Positions 6,882-15,181 of a DNA stretch of 17,022 nucleotides are shown piece by piece. The translations under genes and the position numbers were made by a program. The notes under the pieces are model-generated. The model was not told the origin of the DNA and ran no database searches. It saw nothing but the letters and a program-made list of their open reading frames with translations. Position 1 is the first letter of the stretch. Every line of letters starts with the position of its first letter. Origin of the DNA: CAYTLQ01 sp964438715. Its GTDB lineage: Bacteria > Bacteroidota > Ignavibacteria > Ignavibacteriales > Ignavibacteriaceae. The stretch lies in contig CAYTLQ010000142.1 of assembly GCA_964438715.1 (NCBI GenBank), positions 1-17,022 on the forward strand, read 5' to 3'.

Positions 6882-7421
6882 TCAGATTAAGTAATAAATA
6901 TTAGGTGATGTGCCGGACTCAGGCAAATTTGTATGATATTTTCTGGTTGCAAGCAATTTACTTACCTCACTCTGCGGGTCATCGGTATCTCCGAAATACA
7001 TACAATGCGTCGGACAAACAGAAACACAGGCAGGTAACAGTCCTTTTTCAGTTCGGTGAATGCAGAATGTACACTTATCAGCGTAACCCTCCGGATGAAT
7101 AAACCGCGCATCGTAAGGGCAGGAAGCAAGGCATGCTTTACAGCCAATACATTTTTCATGAGTAACCAGAACAACTCCGCCGGTTTCGTGAACATGACTG
7201 GCACCTGTAGGGCAACAAGTAACACACGGCGGATTTGAACAGTGATTACAACGCTCACTACGAATCTCAAGTGACAAATCGGGATTTAACCCTCGTACCT
7301 CCTGAGTAATCCAGTCACGGTTAAAGCCTTCAGGAACATTATTCTCTGTTTTACATGCCACAACACAATCCATACACCCGACACATTTCTTTGTATCAAT
7401 AACCATTGCAAATCGTGCCAT
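6882..7421 (-). CDS. PsrB-like four-cluster [4Fe-4S] ferredoxin subunit
   Basis: A 179-residue electron-transfer subunit with sixteen cysteines in four groups: CVGCMDCVVAC, CNHCSNPPCVTCCP, CIGCKACLASCP, and CTFC followed after about a dozen residues by CVSVCPTHC. This is the arrangement of PsrB, PhsB and DmsB, which carry electrons from the NrfD subunit to the molybdopterin subunit. A longer frame opens at TTG 7439, but the ATG at 7421 is preferred. It gives the usual start MARFAMVIDTKKCVGC, has an AGGAG site about 8 bases upstream, and sits one base after the preceding stop. There is no signal peptide, so it would be exported together with its Tat-signal partner, as is usual for this family. 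Confidence 0.94.
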   Translation of the reverse strand: MARFAMVIDTKKCVGCMDCVVACKTENNVPEGFNRDWITQEVRGLNPDLSLEIRSERCNHCSNPPCVTCCPTGASHVHETGGVVLVTHEKCIGCKACLASCPYDARFIHPEGYADKCTFCIHRTEKGLLPACVSVCPTHCMYFGDTDDPQSEVSKLLATRKYHTNLPESGTSPNIYYLI

Positions 7422-7422
7422 A

Positions 7423-9609
7423 TTAAGCTCCTGTTTCAAAAGTTACAAAGTTTACATTCATTGCTGTTCCTCCCATCAGCGGGTCAGTTTTATAGTCGGT
7501 AATCAACTGGGAGTCGCTGGCTCCTTTCATAAAGGCACGCTTCAGTTGTTTTGCGTTATGACCAAAACCATGAACTATATACACAGAATCGGGACGAATT
7601 CTTTCCGTAACTTTTACTTTTACTGAATTTGAAATAACACCCGACTGATTCTTTAGTTTTGTATAGGTGCCGTTAACCAGACCAAAGCGAGCCGCAATTG
7701 ATGGATGTACCCAAACCTCATTTTCACTCATCATTTCATGTAGTAACGGATTAGTTTGCGTGCGACTGAATGAATGAACAGGTGAACGCCCAAAAAGCAG
7801 TCGGAAATAATTTGGCGGTGGTTCCGGGTGCCGGATAAATTTCGGAACCGGATCGAATCCTGCTTCTGCAAGTTGTGTAGAGTAAAATTCAATTTTACCG
7901 GATGGTGTTGGAAATACAGGCTCTACTCCTTCATCAAAGAATATTGGTTGTTTTTCTCCTCTGATTATTCCATTCTTTTTTAATTCCTCGTAAGAATACC
8001 CTGCAGATTCGAGTCTTGTTTTAAAGTACTCTTCAATATTTTCCCATGGGAAATAATTCCCAAGACCGAGCTTATGGGCAATTTTTTTTGCTATCCACCA
8101 ATTCGGTTTCTGATCGTGAGGCGAGTCAATTACCGGTTGTCGAAGGGCAATAAATGGAGTCCTGAACCACTCAACATTCAGATCGTCGTGTCGTTCGAGA
8201 TATACTGATTCGGGAAGAATAACATCAGCCCATCCAGCAATTTCACTTGGAACAACATCAATAACAACCATAAGATCCAGATTTTGAATTGCTTTGATTG
8301 TTTCCTGTTCGTTTGGGAGTGCATTAAGTAAATTTGTTGCGTAAACGAACCAACCTTTTACCGGATACGGATTTCCCGTGAGTGTTGCTTCTCTTATACC
8401 CGTGGTTATAGTTTCGTGAGCAAATGGGTATTTGTGTGCGGGGTTGTCAACTTTACCTCTTTCAGAATGCGGGTATTCAGGATAGGGATAAGCAGGTACA
8501 TCCATACTAACGGGAGTGTAAAATCCACCTTTCCTTCCCCAACTTCCCAAAAGAGCATTTAAGAGCGCAATGGCTCTGCTGCGCTGAGCATCATCTCCGT
8601 ACCAGGTTACATGTCTGCCCGGATGAACCAAAGTTGCCGGTTTATTCTTTGCCATTTCATAAGCGGTGGCACGAATTTTTTCGGGCTCTATACCGGTTTG
8701 AACATACGCCCATTCAGGAGTGTATTGTTTAATTTCTTCAGCAAACTGTTCAAAACCGAATCCGTATTTTGTAACATAATCTATATCATAGAGTTTCCCG
8801 GAAACAATAACATTCATCCATGCAAGGATTAATGCTAAATCCGTACCCGGCTTTATTGACAAATAATACTGTGCTTTTGAAGCCGCAACGGAAAATCTTG
8901 GATCAACGACTATTACTGTAGCGCCATTACCAACCGCTTCAGCAAATTCCTGAACCTGAGTGTTGTGCATATTTTCACCGAGGTGCGAACCAATGAGAAC
9001 GAGGCAACGGGTATTTTTTATATCAGTTCTTTCCGGAGAAGAAACATCTTCGCCGAATGTTAGTCTGAATCCTACATCTCTGGGACCACGGCATTGAGCA
9101 AATGATGGGGCTGATATATTTGGTGAACCATAAGCTTTAAACAAATGCTTGAGAAAATTTCCACCTATACCATGGCTGAAAAGAGCCATCGCCTCGGGTC
9201 CGTAGTTCTTCTTTATGGTAATCATTTTGTCAGCTATGTAACTGAGAGCTTCATCCCATGTAACTGAGACCCACTCTTCTTTTCCTCTCATCGATTTACG
9301 AATAAGGGGAGTTCTAAGCCGATCAGTATCGTAATATGCACCAACGCCGCCTGTTCCTCGCGGGCATAATCTGCCATTGCTTAGTGGATCTAACGGGTTA
9401 CCTTCAATTTTCCAGAGTTCACCATCTTTTACATAAGCAATAGCACCGCATTTCCAAAAACAGATATCGCAAAAAGTGGGAACCTTACGGATACCTTTTT
9501 CTTTTACAATATGTTCACCTGCTTTTGATATTGCCGTACCGGCGACTGCCGCGGCGCCAAGAGTGAAACCGGTAACTTTCAAAAATTTTCTTCGGGAGAG
9601 GGTAATCAT
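7423..9609 (-). CDS. Tat-exported molybdopterin oxidoreductase, polysulfide/thiosulfate reductase catalytic subunit (PsrA/PhsA-like)
   Basis: A 728-residue enzyme of the DMSO-reductase superfamily carrying a bis-MGD molybdenum cofactor. Residues 1-30 are a Tat signal (SRRKFLK then a hydrophobic stretch), so the site of action is the periplasm. A [4Fe-4S] site follows: C47, C50, C54 and C82 (CDICFWKC ... LCPRG). C173 in SFAQCRGPRDVGF is the likely Mo ligand, the type used by PsrA and PhsA. Later blocks (VVDPRFSVAASKAQYYLSIK, the cofactor-binding GRSPVHSFSRTQTNP, and the C-terminal MNV region) are intact. The length fits PsrA/PhsA (about 750-760), not tetrathionate or arsenate reductases, which are larger. 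The sulfur-transport and rhodanese neighbours support a sulfur substrate, but polysulfide and thiosulfate cannot be told apart here. It begins in an ATGA overlap with the MerR gene, preceded by GAGGA. Confidence 0.9.
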   Translation of the reverse strand: MITLSRRKFLKVTGFTLGAAAVAGTAISKAGEHIVKEKGIRKVPTFCDICFWKCGAIAYVKDGELWKIEGNPLDPLSNGRLCPRGTGGVGAYYDTDRLRTPLIRKSMRGKEEWVSVTWDEALSYIADKMITIKKNYGPEAMALFSHGIGGNFLKHLFKAYGSPNISAPSFAQCRGPRDVGFRLTFGEDVSSPERTDIKNTRCLVLIGSHLGENMHNTQVQEFAEAVGNGATVIVVDPRFSVAASKAQYYLSIKPGTDLALILAWMNVIVSGKLYDIDYVTKYGFGFEQFAEEIKQYTPEWAYVQTGIEPEKIRATAYEMAKNKPATLVHPGRHVTWYGDDAQRSRAIALLNALLGSWGRKGGFYTPVSMDVPAYPYPEYPHSERGKVDNPAHKYPFAHETITTGIREATLTGNPYPVKGWFVYATNLLNALPNEQETIKAIQNLDLMVVIDVVPSEIAGWADVILPESVYLERHDDLNVEWFRTPFIALRQPVIDSPHDQKPNWWIAKKIAHKLGLGNYFPWENIEEYFKTRLESAGYSYEELKKNGIIRGEKQPIFFDEGVEPVFPTPSGKIEFYSTQLAEAGFDPVPKFIRHPEPPPNYFRLLFGRSPVHSFSRTQTNPLLHEMMSENEVWVHPSIAARFGLVNGTYTKLKNQSGVISNSVKVKVTERIRPDSVYIVHGFGHNAKQLKRAFMKGASDSQLITDYKTDPLMGGTAMNVNFVTFETGA

Positions 9610-10046
9610 TTGTTCCTCGTTAAACGGATAATTGAATTTTTAATTGAACTACATTCTGAAAATTCTTTGTAAACACGACACTCGATACAATCCTTGCCGG
9701 TGCAGAAATTATCAAGATGATTAAAGGACCAACATGGACTATCGTGAGAAGTAAATGCAGCACATTTTTCCCTGCTTTCCGGGGGACATCCGGTAATTTC
9801 CCAGCAAGGAATAAGCGCATAAAGCATTTTTATGCCCGGAATGGTAAGTTTTTTATCCCTTATTCCTGAGCGGATACATTCCAGCCGTGAAATATCGCTG
9901 AGTGAGTAAACACGGTGCCCTGATTTTTTCTTGCGAGGGAGTATTAAGCCTTCTTTTTCGTACATTCGTAAGGTGTGTACGGAAATATTCAGCATTCGTG
10001 CTGCAATTCTGATAGGGTATTCGGTATTTTGTGAATTAGAAATCAT
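9606..10046 (-). CDS. MerR-family regulator with a C-terminal Cys/Trp-rich (two-CW type) domain
   Basis: A 146-residue transcription regulator, first gene of the sulfur operon. Residues about 10-78 are a MerR winged helix: YPIRIAARMLNISVHTLRMY, then EGLILPRKKKSGHRVYSLSD. Residues about 88-135 are not the usual MerR coiled coil and effector loop. They form a cysteine-rich module with the pattern PCWEITGCP, C, PCWSF, C, C, C and VYKEF, which matches the two-CW domain that also occurs in free-standing proteins. At least seven cysteines could bind metal or an iron-sulfur cluster, or sense polysulfide. The gene overlaps the reductase gene by ATGA, so regulator and target are co-expressed. A perfect palindrome 13 bases upstream suggests autoregulation. 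Sensor function is inference. Confidence 0.88.
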   Translation of the reverse strand: MISNSQNTEYPIRIAARMLNISVHTLRMYEKEGLILPRKKKSGHRVYSLSDISRLECIRSGIRDKKLTIPGIKMLYALIPCWEITGCPPESREKCAAFTSHDSPCWSFNHLDNFCTGKDCIECRVYKEFSECSSIKNSIIRLTRNK

Positions 10047-10058
10047 AACATTAAAACC

Positions 10059-10076
10059 TGATATTTATAAATATCA
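10059..10076. promoter_or_regulatory. Perfect 18-bp palindrome upstream of the sulfur operon
   Basis: TGATATTTATAAATATCA is self-complementary over all 18 bases and lies 13 bases before the MerR start codon, overlapping the expected promoter or leader. It is a candidate operator for the MerR protein or another redox regulator. Its core ATTTATAAAT recurs at 10225-10234, on the side of the histidine-kinase gene. Confidence 0.5.
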
Positions 10077-10170
10077 ACTTTCTTGCCACTTTAATTCTTT
10101 GAATTTGTGTTAAAATCGCAATCCGGGCATTCCAATTTTCGAGAAAAAGAGATTCCATTCTAAATAGAAA

Positions 10171-10190
10171 TAATTGCTTGTTAGCAATTA
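10171..10190. repeat. 20-bp inverted repeat in the divergent intergenic region
   Basis: TAATTGCT - TGTT - AGCAATTA is a perfect 8-bp inverted repeat around a four-base centre, midway between the MerR and kinase genes. No T-run follows it on either strand, so a terminator is unlikely. It could be an operator or a leader hairpin of the kinase transcript. Confidence 0.4.
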
Positions 10191-10200
10191 AGTGATTGGG

Positions 10201-10219
10201 GTTAAGGACTTGTTAAGGA
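10201..10219. repeat. Direct repeat with 11-bp period upstream of the kinase gene
   Basis: GTTAAGGA occurs at 10201-10208 and again at 10212-10219, one helical turn apart (11 bp). Tandem half-sites with this spacing are typical of OmpR/PhoB-type response-regulator sites. It lies about 120 bases before the kinase start, a sensible position for an activator. Confidence 0.35.
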
Positions 10220-10338
10220 AGGGGATTTATAAATTCTCTTCAAAATATATTCTGTAAACTATCAAATTATTTTTTAATGTATTTTCTTATTTTCAGGTTA
10301 AAATTTAATTTTAACTGTATTTCGTTTACCGGCGTCGA

Positions 10339-12192
10339 ATGAGTGAAGACAATCATTTCTCAGAAGTTTTTGAAAAGAGTATAATTTTTTGCGTTGATGA
10401 AAATCTGTGCATTATAGCTGCCAGTTCCGCCTGTTTGCAGGAATTCAATTTTGGTGTTACAGGGAAAACAGATATTAGACTTAACAGGGTAATAGGAGAG
10501 ACACAAGCTGAAACTATAGCATCTATAATTGATTTTGGTGGAGGTGAAACTCTTCTCAGAATAAAAAAAGGTGAAGAATACTCAGCATATCATGCACGCG
10601 TTTGGCGATCGAAAAATACGGGAGAACGAAAACAATACTTCATCGATCTGCGATGTGTCGATACGATTGCATCAGGTTATGCAGAACAACAGATTTTTGC
10701 AAAAGCTGTAGATGCCAGTGGATTCGGAATAATGATTACTGATCTGAGTGGTTGTGTTTGCTATGTAAATCCGCAATTTACCCGCAATTGCGGTTATGAA
10801 CTCACTGAACTCGAGGGAAGGAAACCGAGTGTTTTGAAATCGGGGACAATGCCCAATGATTTTTATAAAAATCTTTGGAAAACAATTTTAGCCGGACGCA
10901 GGTGGAAGGGTGAGATAGAAAATAGAAAAAAGAACGGTGAGTTATTTTGGCAGATAATGTCTGTATCACCCATATATGACCACACAGGGGTAATTACTCA
11001 CTTTGTTGCAATGTATGAAGATATTTCGGAAAGAAAGATGGTGTATCAGCACCTCTTTGAGTCGGAAGAACGACTTCGGTTTATGTTAGATGCTACAGGT
11101 GATGTTCTGTATAGATTCCGATTTGAGGAAATGGAATTTGAATACCTGAATTCTGCTATAGTAAAACTTACAGGATATACTGCGGCAGAAATTAATGAAA
11201 TTCGTCTTCCTAATCTTATAGAGCGTGTGGAACTTGCGGGAAATGATCTGCCTGAAGCCGGGAATTATTCCTGGAAAAGAACCTACGGCGAAAAGGGCGA
11301 TTACCGGGCTGATTATCTTATCAGAACAAAATCAGGTCAATACAAGTGGATAGAAGACCATTCCTACCCCTGGTACGATGAAAAAGGGATGCTCGTAGGT
11401 TCGGTAGGAATACTTACTGATATTACAGATCGCAAAGCCATTGAAATGGAATTAGTGAAGGCGCGCGATCAGGCGAGGGAAATGAACAATTTGAAAAACA
11501 CTTTTCTGGCAAACATGAGCCATGAACTCAGAACTCCTATGATAAGTATTCTCGGATATTCTGATATGTTAAAAGATATGGCACCAGATAAAGAGATTTT
11601 TGAGATTGCGGAGATAATTAATAATGGAGCGAAGAGGCTTACTGATACCATTAATCTTATACTTGATCTTTCCGCACTCGAAGCTAATCAGGTTAAAGTG
11701 CAGTACTCGGATGTTGATATCAGGGAAGTTTTAACTCCCGAAGTTAATTCATATAGAAAAATTGCGGCAGATCGTAATCTCTATCTTCACTACTCTGAAC
11801 CTAAAGAACCTGTTGTAGCCGCGGGTGATCAGCGTTTATTAAAGCAGGTTTTTTCGAATGTGTTAAATAATGCAATTAAATATACTGTAACCGGCGGCGT
11901 TGAAGTGAAAATTATGAATCAGAAAGACGATGTTCTCATTTCCTTTAAGGATACCGGGATAGGAATTAAAAAGGAAGATTTCGAATTAATATTTCAGGAT
12001 TTCCGGCAGGCAAGTGAAGGTTTAGGAAGAAAATATGAGGGAAGTGGATTGGGTCTTTCAATATCAAAAAAATTTCTCGAAAAACTTGGTGGAAAAATCT
12101 GGTTAGAAAGTACACCGGGAAAGGGAAGTACATTTTTTATTTCTATACCGAAAAGACGGAAAGAAGAAACAAAGCAACGGAGGCGTAAATAA
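10339..12192 (+). CDS. Soluble PAS-domain sensor histidine kinase
   Basis: A 617-residue histidine kinase with no membrane helix, so it senses a cytoplasmic signal. Residues about 10-108 form a divergent PAS-like region. Residues about 118-232 are a PAS plus PAC unit (AVDASGFGIMITDLSG ... HFVAMYEDISERK), and about 240-366 a PAS_3-type unit (WIEDHSYPWYDEKG ... GILTDITDRK). HisKA follows with phospho-acceptor H395 in ANMSHELRTPM. The ATPase domain has the N box (FSNVLNNAIKYT), G1 (DTGIGI), the F box region and G2 (GSGLGLSISKKF). There is no receiver domain and no response-regulator gene beside it, so it is an orphan kinase. It is divergent from the sulfur operon across about 290 bases. Control of that operon is plausible from position but unproved. 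The C-terminus is strongly basic. Confidence 0.92.
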   Translation: MSEDNHFSEVFEKSIIFCVDENLCIIAASSACLQEFNFGVTGKTDIRLNRVIGETQAETIASIIDFGGGETLLRIKKGEEYSAYHARVWRSKNTGERKQYFIDLRCVDTIASGYAEQQIFAKAVDASGFGIMITDLSGCVCYVNPQFTRNCGYELTELEGRKPSVLKSGTMPNDFYKNLWKTILAGRRWKGEIENRKKNGELFWQIMSVSPIYDHTGVITHFVAMYEDISERKMVYQHLFESEERLRFMLDATGDVLYRFRFEEMEFEYLNSAIVKLTGYTAAEINEIRLPNLIERVELAGNDLPEAGNYSWKRTYGEKGDYRADYLIRTKSGQYKWIEDHSYPWYDEKGMLVGSVGILTDITDRKAIEMELVKARDQAREMNNLKNTFLANMSHELRTPMISILGYSDMLKDMAPDKEIFEIAEIINNGAKRLTDTINLILDLSALEANQVKVQYSDVDIREVLTPEVNSYRKIAADRNLYLHYSEPKEPVVAAGDQRLLKQVFSNVLNNAIKYTVTGGVEVKIMNQKDDVLISFKDTGIGIKKEDFELIFQDFRQASEGLGRKYEGSGLGLSISKKFLEKLGGKIWLESTPGKGSTFFISIPKRRKEETKQRRRK

Positions 12193-12255
12193 TTTTCCGG
12201 GTATGCTTACGAAGTCCCTCTTACCTCAATTAGTAACAAAAAAACAGGATTCCTA

Positions 12256-12723
12256 ATGAAATCTTGGATATTGCTCATAGGACTATTTATTTTCTCTACG
12301 AATGCAATTCCGCAAAGTGAGAAGTTACAAAACTTTAGTGAGTTATTTACTGCTCTGAAATCCGGTAAGCAGGTATCAGTAATAGCTTATTATGCGAAAT
12401 GCAAATTAATTATTGATAGCACTGAAACAGTTGCTCCTGATGCTGTTGGCGGAATGCAGATAAGTGAATTTGAATATTTTGCAGTTGGAACTGTGAGGAA
12501 TCAGAAAGCATTTATATCTGCATCTGAAACAAAACTTATCCATCATCCACGGAGGGGCTATGTACTGAATTATGTCCGTTTCAGATTCTATGAAGACAAC
12601 TCTGTGGAAATAAACGCCCGTTATGTAAATCCACTTACTTATGAGACTGTTATGGATGAAACATTCTACACCAAAATTTCGGATGGTGCAAATGATGGTG
12701 GAGTTGATTTGTTTAGGAACTGA
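12256..12723 (+). CDS. Small secreted protein, probably VirK family
   Basis: A 155-residue protein with a clear signal peptide (MKSWILLIGLFIFSTNA then polar residues), hence exported. The mature part resembles the VirK family (PF06903) as I remember it: FSELFTALKSGKQVSVIAYY then one Cys (AKC), and a conserved-looking middle, AFISASETKLIHHPRRGYVL then NYVRFRFYEDNSVEI. That assignment is by eye and of moderate confidence, and the molecular function of the family is not known. AGGA lies at a suitable distance before the ATG. It is 63 bases downstream of the kinase gene on the same strand, and its TGA abuts the stop of hydE with no bases between. No terminator is visible after it. Confidence 0.7.
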   Translation: MKSWILLIGLFIFSTNAIPQSEKLQNFSELFTALKSGKQVSVIAYYAKCKLIIDSTETVAPDAVGGMQISEFEYFAVGTVRNQKAFISASETKLIHHPRRGYVLNYVRFRFYEDNSVEINARYVNPLTYETVMDETFYTKISDGANDGGVDLFRN

Positions 12724-13788
12724 TTACACCCGTAACGAAATCTTCTTTAATGAATGACCGTAATCCTCAGCTATACTAACGCCGGTTGAGAGAATCCTCA
12801 TCTTAAGACACGGCAGGCAACCTTCAGGATTTTCTGTTATACATATCTTATTATTATAAATATTGTACTTTGTCCGATATGGTGAAGGCGTATAGGATGG
12901 CATAACAACATTTGCTCCTGCCATAATTCCTTTTTCGCGCCCTTGTTCATCTAGTGTAGCTAACGCCGAGGTTGCAGGAATATGGGCATTCCTGAGTACT
13001 ATTCTGGCGATTGCCATTGTTAAAAGTGTCAGGTCAACAGAACAGGGAGTATGATCTGCTAATGGAGTATTGGAAGAAGGTAAAAAAGGACTAAAAGAGG
13101 CCATATCCACATCGAGATCTCGACAGAGAAGTATATCATCTGCAATATCTTCAATTGTCTGCCCCGGTAATCCAATAATATTTCCACTACCTGCCTGGAA
13201 ACCAATCAGTTTCAAATATTCAAGATGCCTTATCCTCTCATCCAGATTCTGATTAGTGTGAAGCCGACGATAGATATCGTTGTTAGCTGTTTCGTGCTTT
13301 AACAAGTATCGATCAGCACCGGCCGAGAACCACATTTCGTAATCACTAAACGGTCGTTCTCCGAGACTAAGTGTTATAGCACAATCAAATTCCTGTTTAA
13401 TTTGCCGGATAATATCTGCAATCATTGTTCCGGTGTAATGATAATCTTCCCCGGATTGCAGAACAATTGTTTTTATTCCCTGAGAATGAATTACTCCGGC
13501 TGTTTTTATAATTTCATCTCTCGTCATTCGGTAACGAGGCAGAACTGTATTGCTTTTACGGAGACCGCAGTACAAGCAATTCTGAATACAATGATTCGAT
13601 ATCTCAATTATTCCGCGCAGATGAACTTTTGCCCCACAATATTCATCCCTGACTCGTACTGCCTCGCGGAACAGAAACTGCTTCTCTTCAACGCTTTCGG
13701 TAGTCAATAAAGAAATAATATCTTCTTTATTAAATACTTCCCGATGAACTAGCGTATGGAGTTGTAATACTCTTTCAGTAATATCCAT
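12724..13788 (-). CDS. hydE: [FeFe]-hydrogenase maturation radical-SAM protein HydE
   Basis: A 354-residue radical-SAM enzyme that helps build the di-iron subcluster of the [FeFe]-hydrogenase H-cluster, acting on the complex delivered by HydG. The SAM-cluster motif is C67-x3-C71-x2-C74 (CIQNCLYC). A second, accessory cluster site is present near the end: C316, C324 and C327 (C-x7-C-x2-C in CITENPEGCLPC). This has the same spacing as the accessory site of Thermotoga maritima HydE and separates it from biotin synthase and PylB. Typical family blocks are LQSGEDY, GNIIGLPGQT and the SFSPFLPSSNTPL segment. Its ATG shares one base with the hydG stop (TAATG), so the two are coupled. No hydF or hydrogenase structural gene lies in the window. 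Confidence 0.95.
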   Translation of the reverse strand: MDITERVLQLHTLVHREVFNKEDIISLLTTESVEEKQFLFREAVRVRDEYCGAKVHLRGIIEISNHCIQNCLYCGLRKSNTVLPRYRMTRDEIIKTAGVIHSQGIKTIVLQSGEDYHYTGTMIADIIRQIKQEFDCAITLSLGERPFSDYEMWFSAGADRYLLKHETANNDIYRRLHTNQNLDERIRHLEYLKLIGFQAGSGNIIGLPGQTIEDIADDILLCRDLDVDMASFSPFLPSSNTPLADHTPCSVDLTLLTMAIARIVLRNAHIPATSALATLDEQGREKGIMAGANVVMPSYTPSPYRTKYNIYNNKICITENPEGCLPCLKMRILSTGVSIAEDYGHSLKKISLRV

Positions 13789-15179
13789 TAAAAGAAAACA
13801 TCCCTTTCACCATTATTTACGCGTTCAATCATACTTTCAGTCTTTTTTCTGATCGCGGGAGTTTGCTTTTCAAGCTCTCTTTCAAGAGCCTGTTTCCCAA
13901 TTACTTTAGTTGAATCGGAGGCATAATCAATAAGATATTCATTAAAAGTTGCGAGCGCGTTGGGAACACAAATTTTACCAATATTACCGGATTTCGCTAA
14001 TTCCATAAATCTGTCACCTGTTCGGTAGGAGCGGTAACATGCCGTACAGAAACTTGGCATATATCCCAAATTGCAAACATCGGCAACAACTTCATCGAGG
14101 GAGCGGTGATCGCCAAGCTGAAACTGTTCGACTTGATGCTCATTCAGAGACTCCTGAGATTCTTTATAACTGCCGGGTGAAGTTCTGCTTCCGGCGCTAA
14201 TCTGCGAAACCCCAACCTCAAACAATTCTCTTCGTACATCAGCCCGTTCCCGGGTCGAAAGGATGATACCGGTGTAAGGCACTGCCAGCCTGATAACTGC
14301 AACTAATTTCTTAAATGCAAGATTATCAACAGCAAACGGCGGATTGAGCGCCGCAGGTGCATTAAGTGCAGGCTCAAGGCGGGGAATGGAAATTGTATGA
14401 GGCCCGATACCGTAACGAAAATCGAGATCGAATGCATGTGAAAGGAGAGCGAGAGTTTCAAAACGATAATCTGCTAATCCGAACAATGCACCTATACCAA
14501 CATCGTCAATTCCTGCCTGAAGTGCGCGGTCCATCGCAAACAATCGCCATGCATAATCTTGCTTTGGCCCGGATGTGTGCATTTTTTTATAGGTCTCGTA
14601 ATGATATGTTTCCTGAAAAATCTGATATGTGCCAATACCAAAACTTTTGAGTTCCTTAAATCCTTCAACTGTTAACGGAGCAACATTAATATTTACACGG
14701 CGAATATTGTTGCCATTCTCATTTATAGCATAGATTTTTTCTATTGCCTGTCCGATAAATTTTGTATTGGCTTTTTTAGGATGTTCACCACAAACCAGAA
14801 GTAAACGCTTTTGTCCCTGCTGAACAAGTACTCTTGCTTCCTCTTCAATCTCCTCAAGAGTAAGAGATTTTCTCACAAGTTCTTTATTATCAATCCTGAA
14901 AGCACAGTATAAGCAGTTATTGACACAGAGATTTGTTAAATACAAAGGTGCAAAAAGCACTAATCGGTTGCCGTATATTTTTTCCTTCACTTCTTTCGCC
15001 GCATGAAATAATTCGTCGTATAATTCGAAATCGGATATTTGTAATAATGCAGCTGCATCCTGTAAAGTGAGCCCCCTTGCTTCACGAGCCTTTTGAATTA
15101 TTTCACGCTGAAGCACAGCATCCTGAAGATTGGGATTTTCAATTAGCGAGTTAATTAGTTCTTCATTTATAAAATACAT
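13788..15179 (-). CDS. hydG: [FeFe]-hydrogenase maturation radical-SAM protein HydG (tyrosine lyase)
   Basis: A 463-residue radical-SAM tyrosine lyase that cleaves tyrosine to p-cresol and dehydroglycine and yields the CO and cyanide ligands of the H-cluster as an Fe-cysteine complex. The SAM-cluster motif is C85-x3-C89-x2-C92 (CVNNCLYC). The C-terminal auxiliary cluster motif is complete as C378-x2-C381-x22-C404 (CTACYRSYRTGDRF ... KIC), which separates HydG from the thiamine enzyme ThiH. Blocks such as YQIFQETYHYETYKKMH, GIGPHTISIPRLEPA and ISAGSRTSPGSY are characteristic. It starts two bases after the AhpD-like gene and overlaps hydE by one base, so the three form one operon. Confidence 0.96.
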   Translation of the reverse strand: MYFINEELINSLIENPNLQDAVLQREIIQKAREARGLTLQDAAALLQISDFELYDELFHAAKEVKEKIYGNRLVLFAPLYLTNLCVNNCLYCAFRIDNKELVRKSLTLEEIEEEARVLVQQGQKRLLLVCGEHPKKANTKFIGQAIEKIYAINENGNNIRRVNINVAPLTVEGFKELKSFGIGTYQIFQETYHYETYKKMHTSGPKQDYAWRLFAMDRALQAGIDDVGIGALFGLADYRFETLALLSHAFDLDFRYGIGPHTISIPRLEPALNAPAALNPPFAVDNLAFKKLVAVIRLAVPYTGIILSTRERADVRRELFEVGVSQISAGSRTSPGSYKESQESLNEHQVEQFQLGDHRSLDEVVADVCNLGYMPSFCTACYRSYRTGDRFMELAKSGNIGKICVPNALATFNEYLIDYASDSTKVIGKQALERELEKQTPAIRKKTESMIERVNNGERDVFF

Positions 15180-15181
15180 AG

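Noticed and set aside
7422..7439. TTG start for the PsrB-like subunit
   Set aside because: It would add six residues overlapping the reductase gene; the ATG at 7421 has an AGGAG site and gives the standard family N-terminus.
7423..9609. Arsenate or tetrathionate reductase, or formate dehydrogenase, as the molybdoenzyme
   Set aside because: The length of 728, the psrABC-like gene order, the Cys-type Mo ligand region and the sulfur-handling neighbours fit PsrA/PhsA better; there is no Sec codon and no ArrA-size protein.
13788..15179. ThiH (thiamine synthesis) as the identity of the tyrosine lyase
   Set aside because: The C-terminal CxxC-x22-C auxiliary cluster motif and the adjacent hydE identify HydG.
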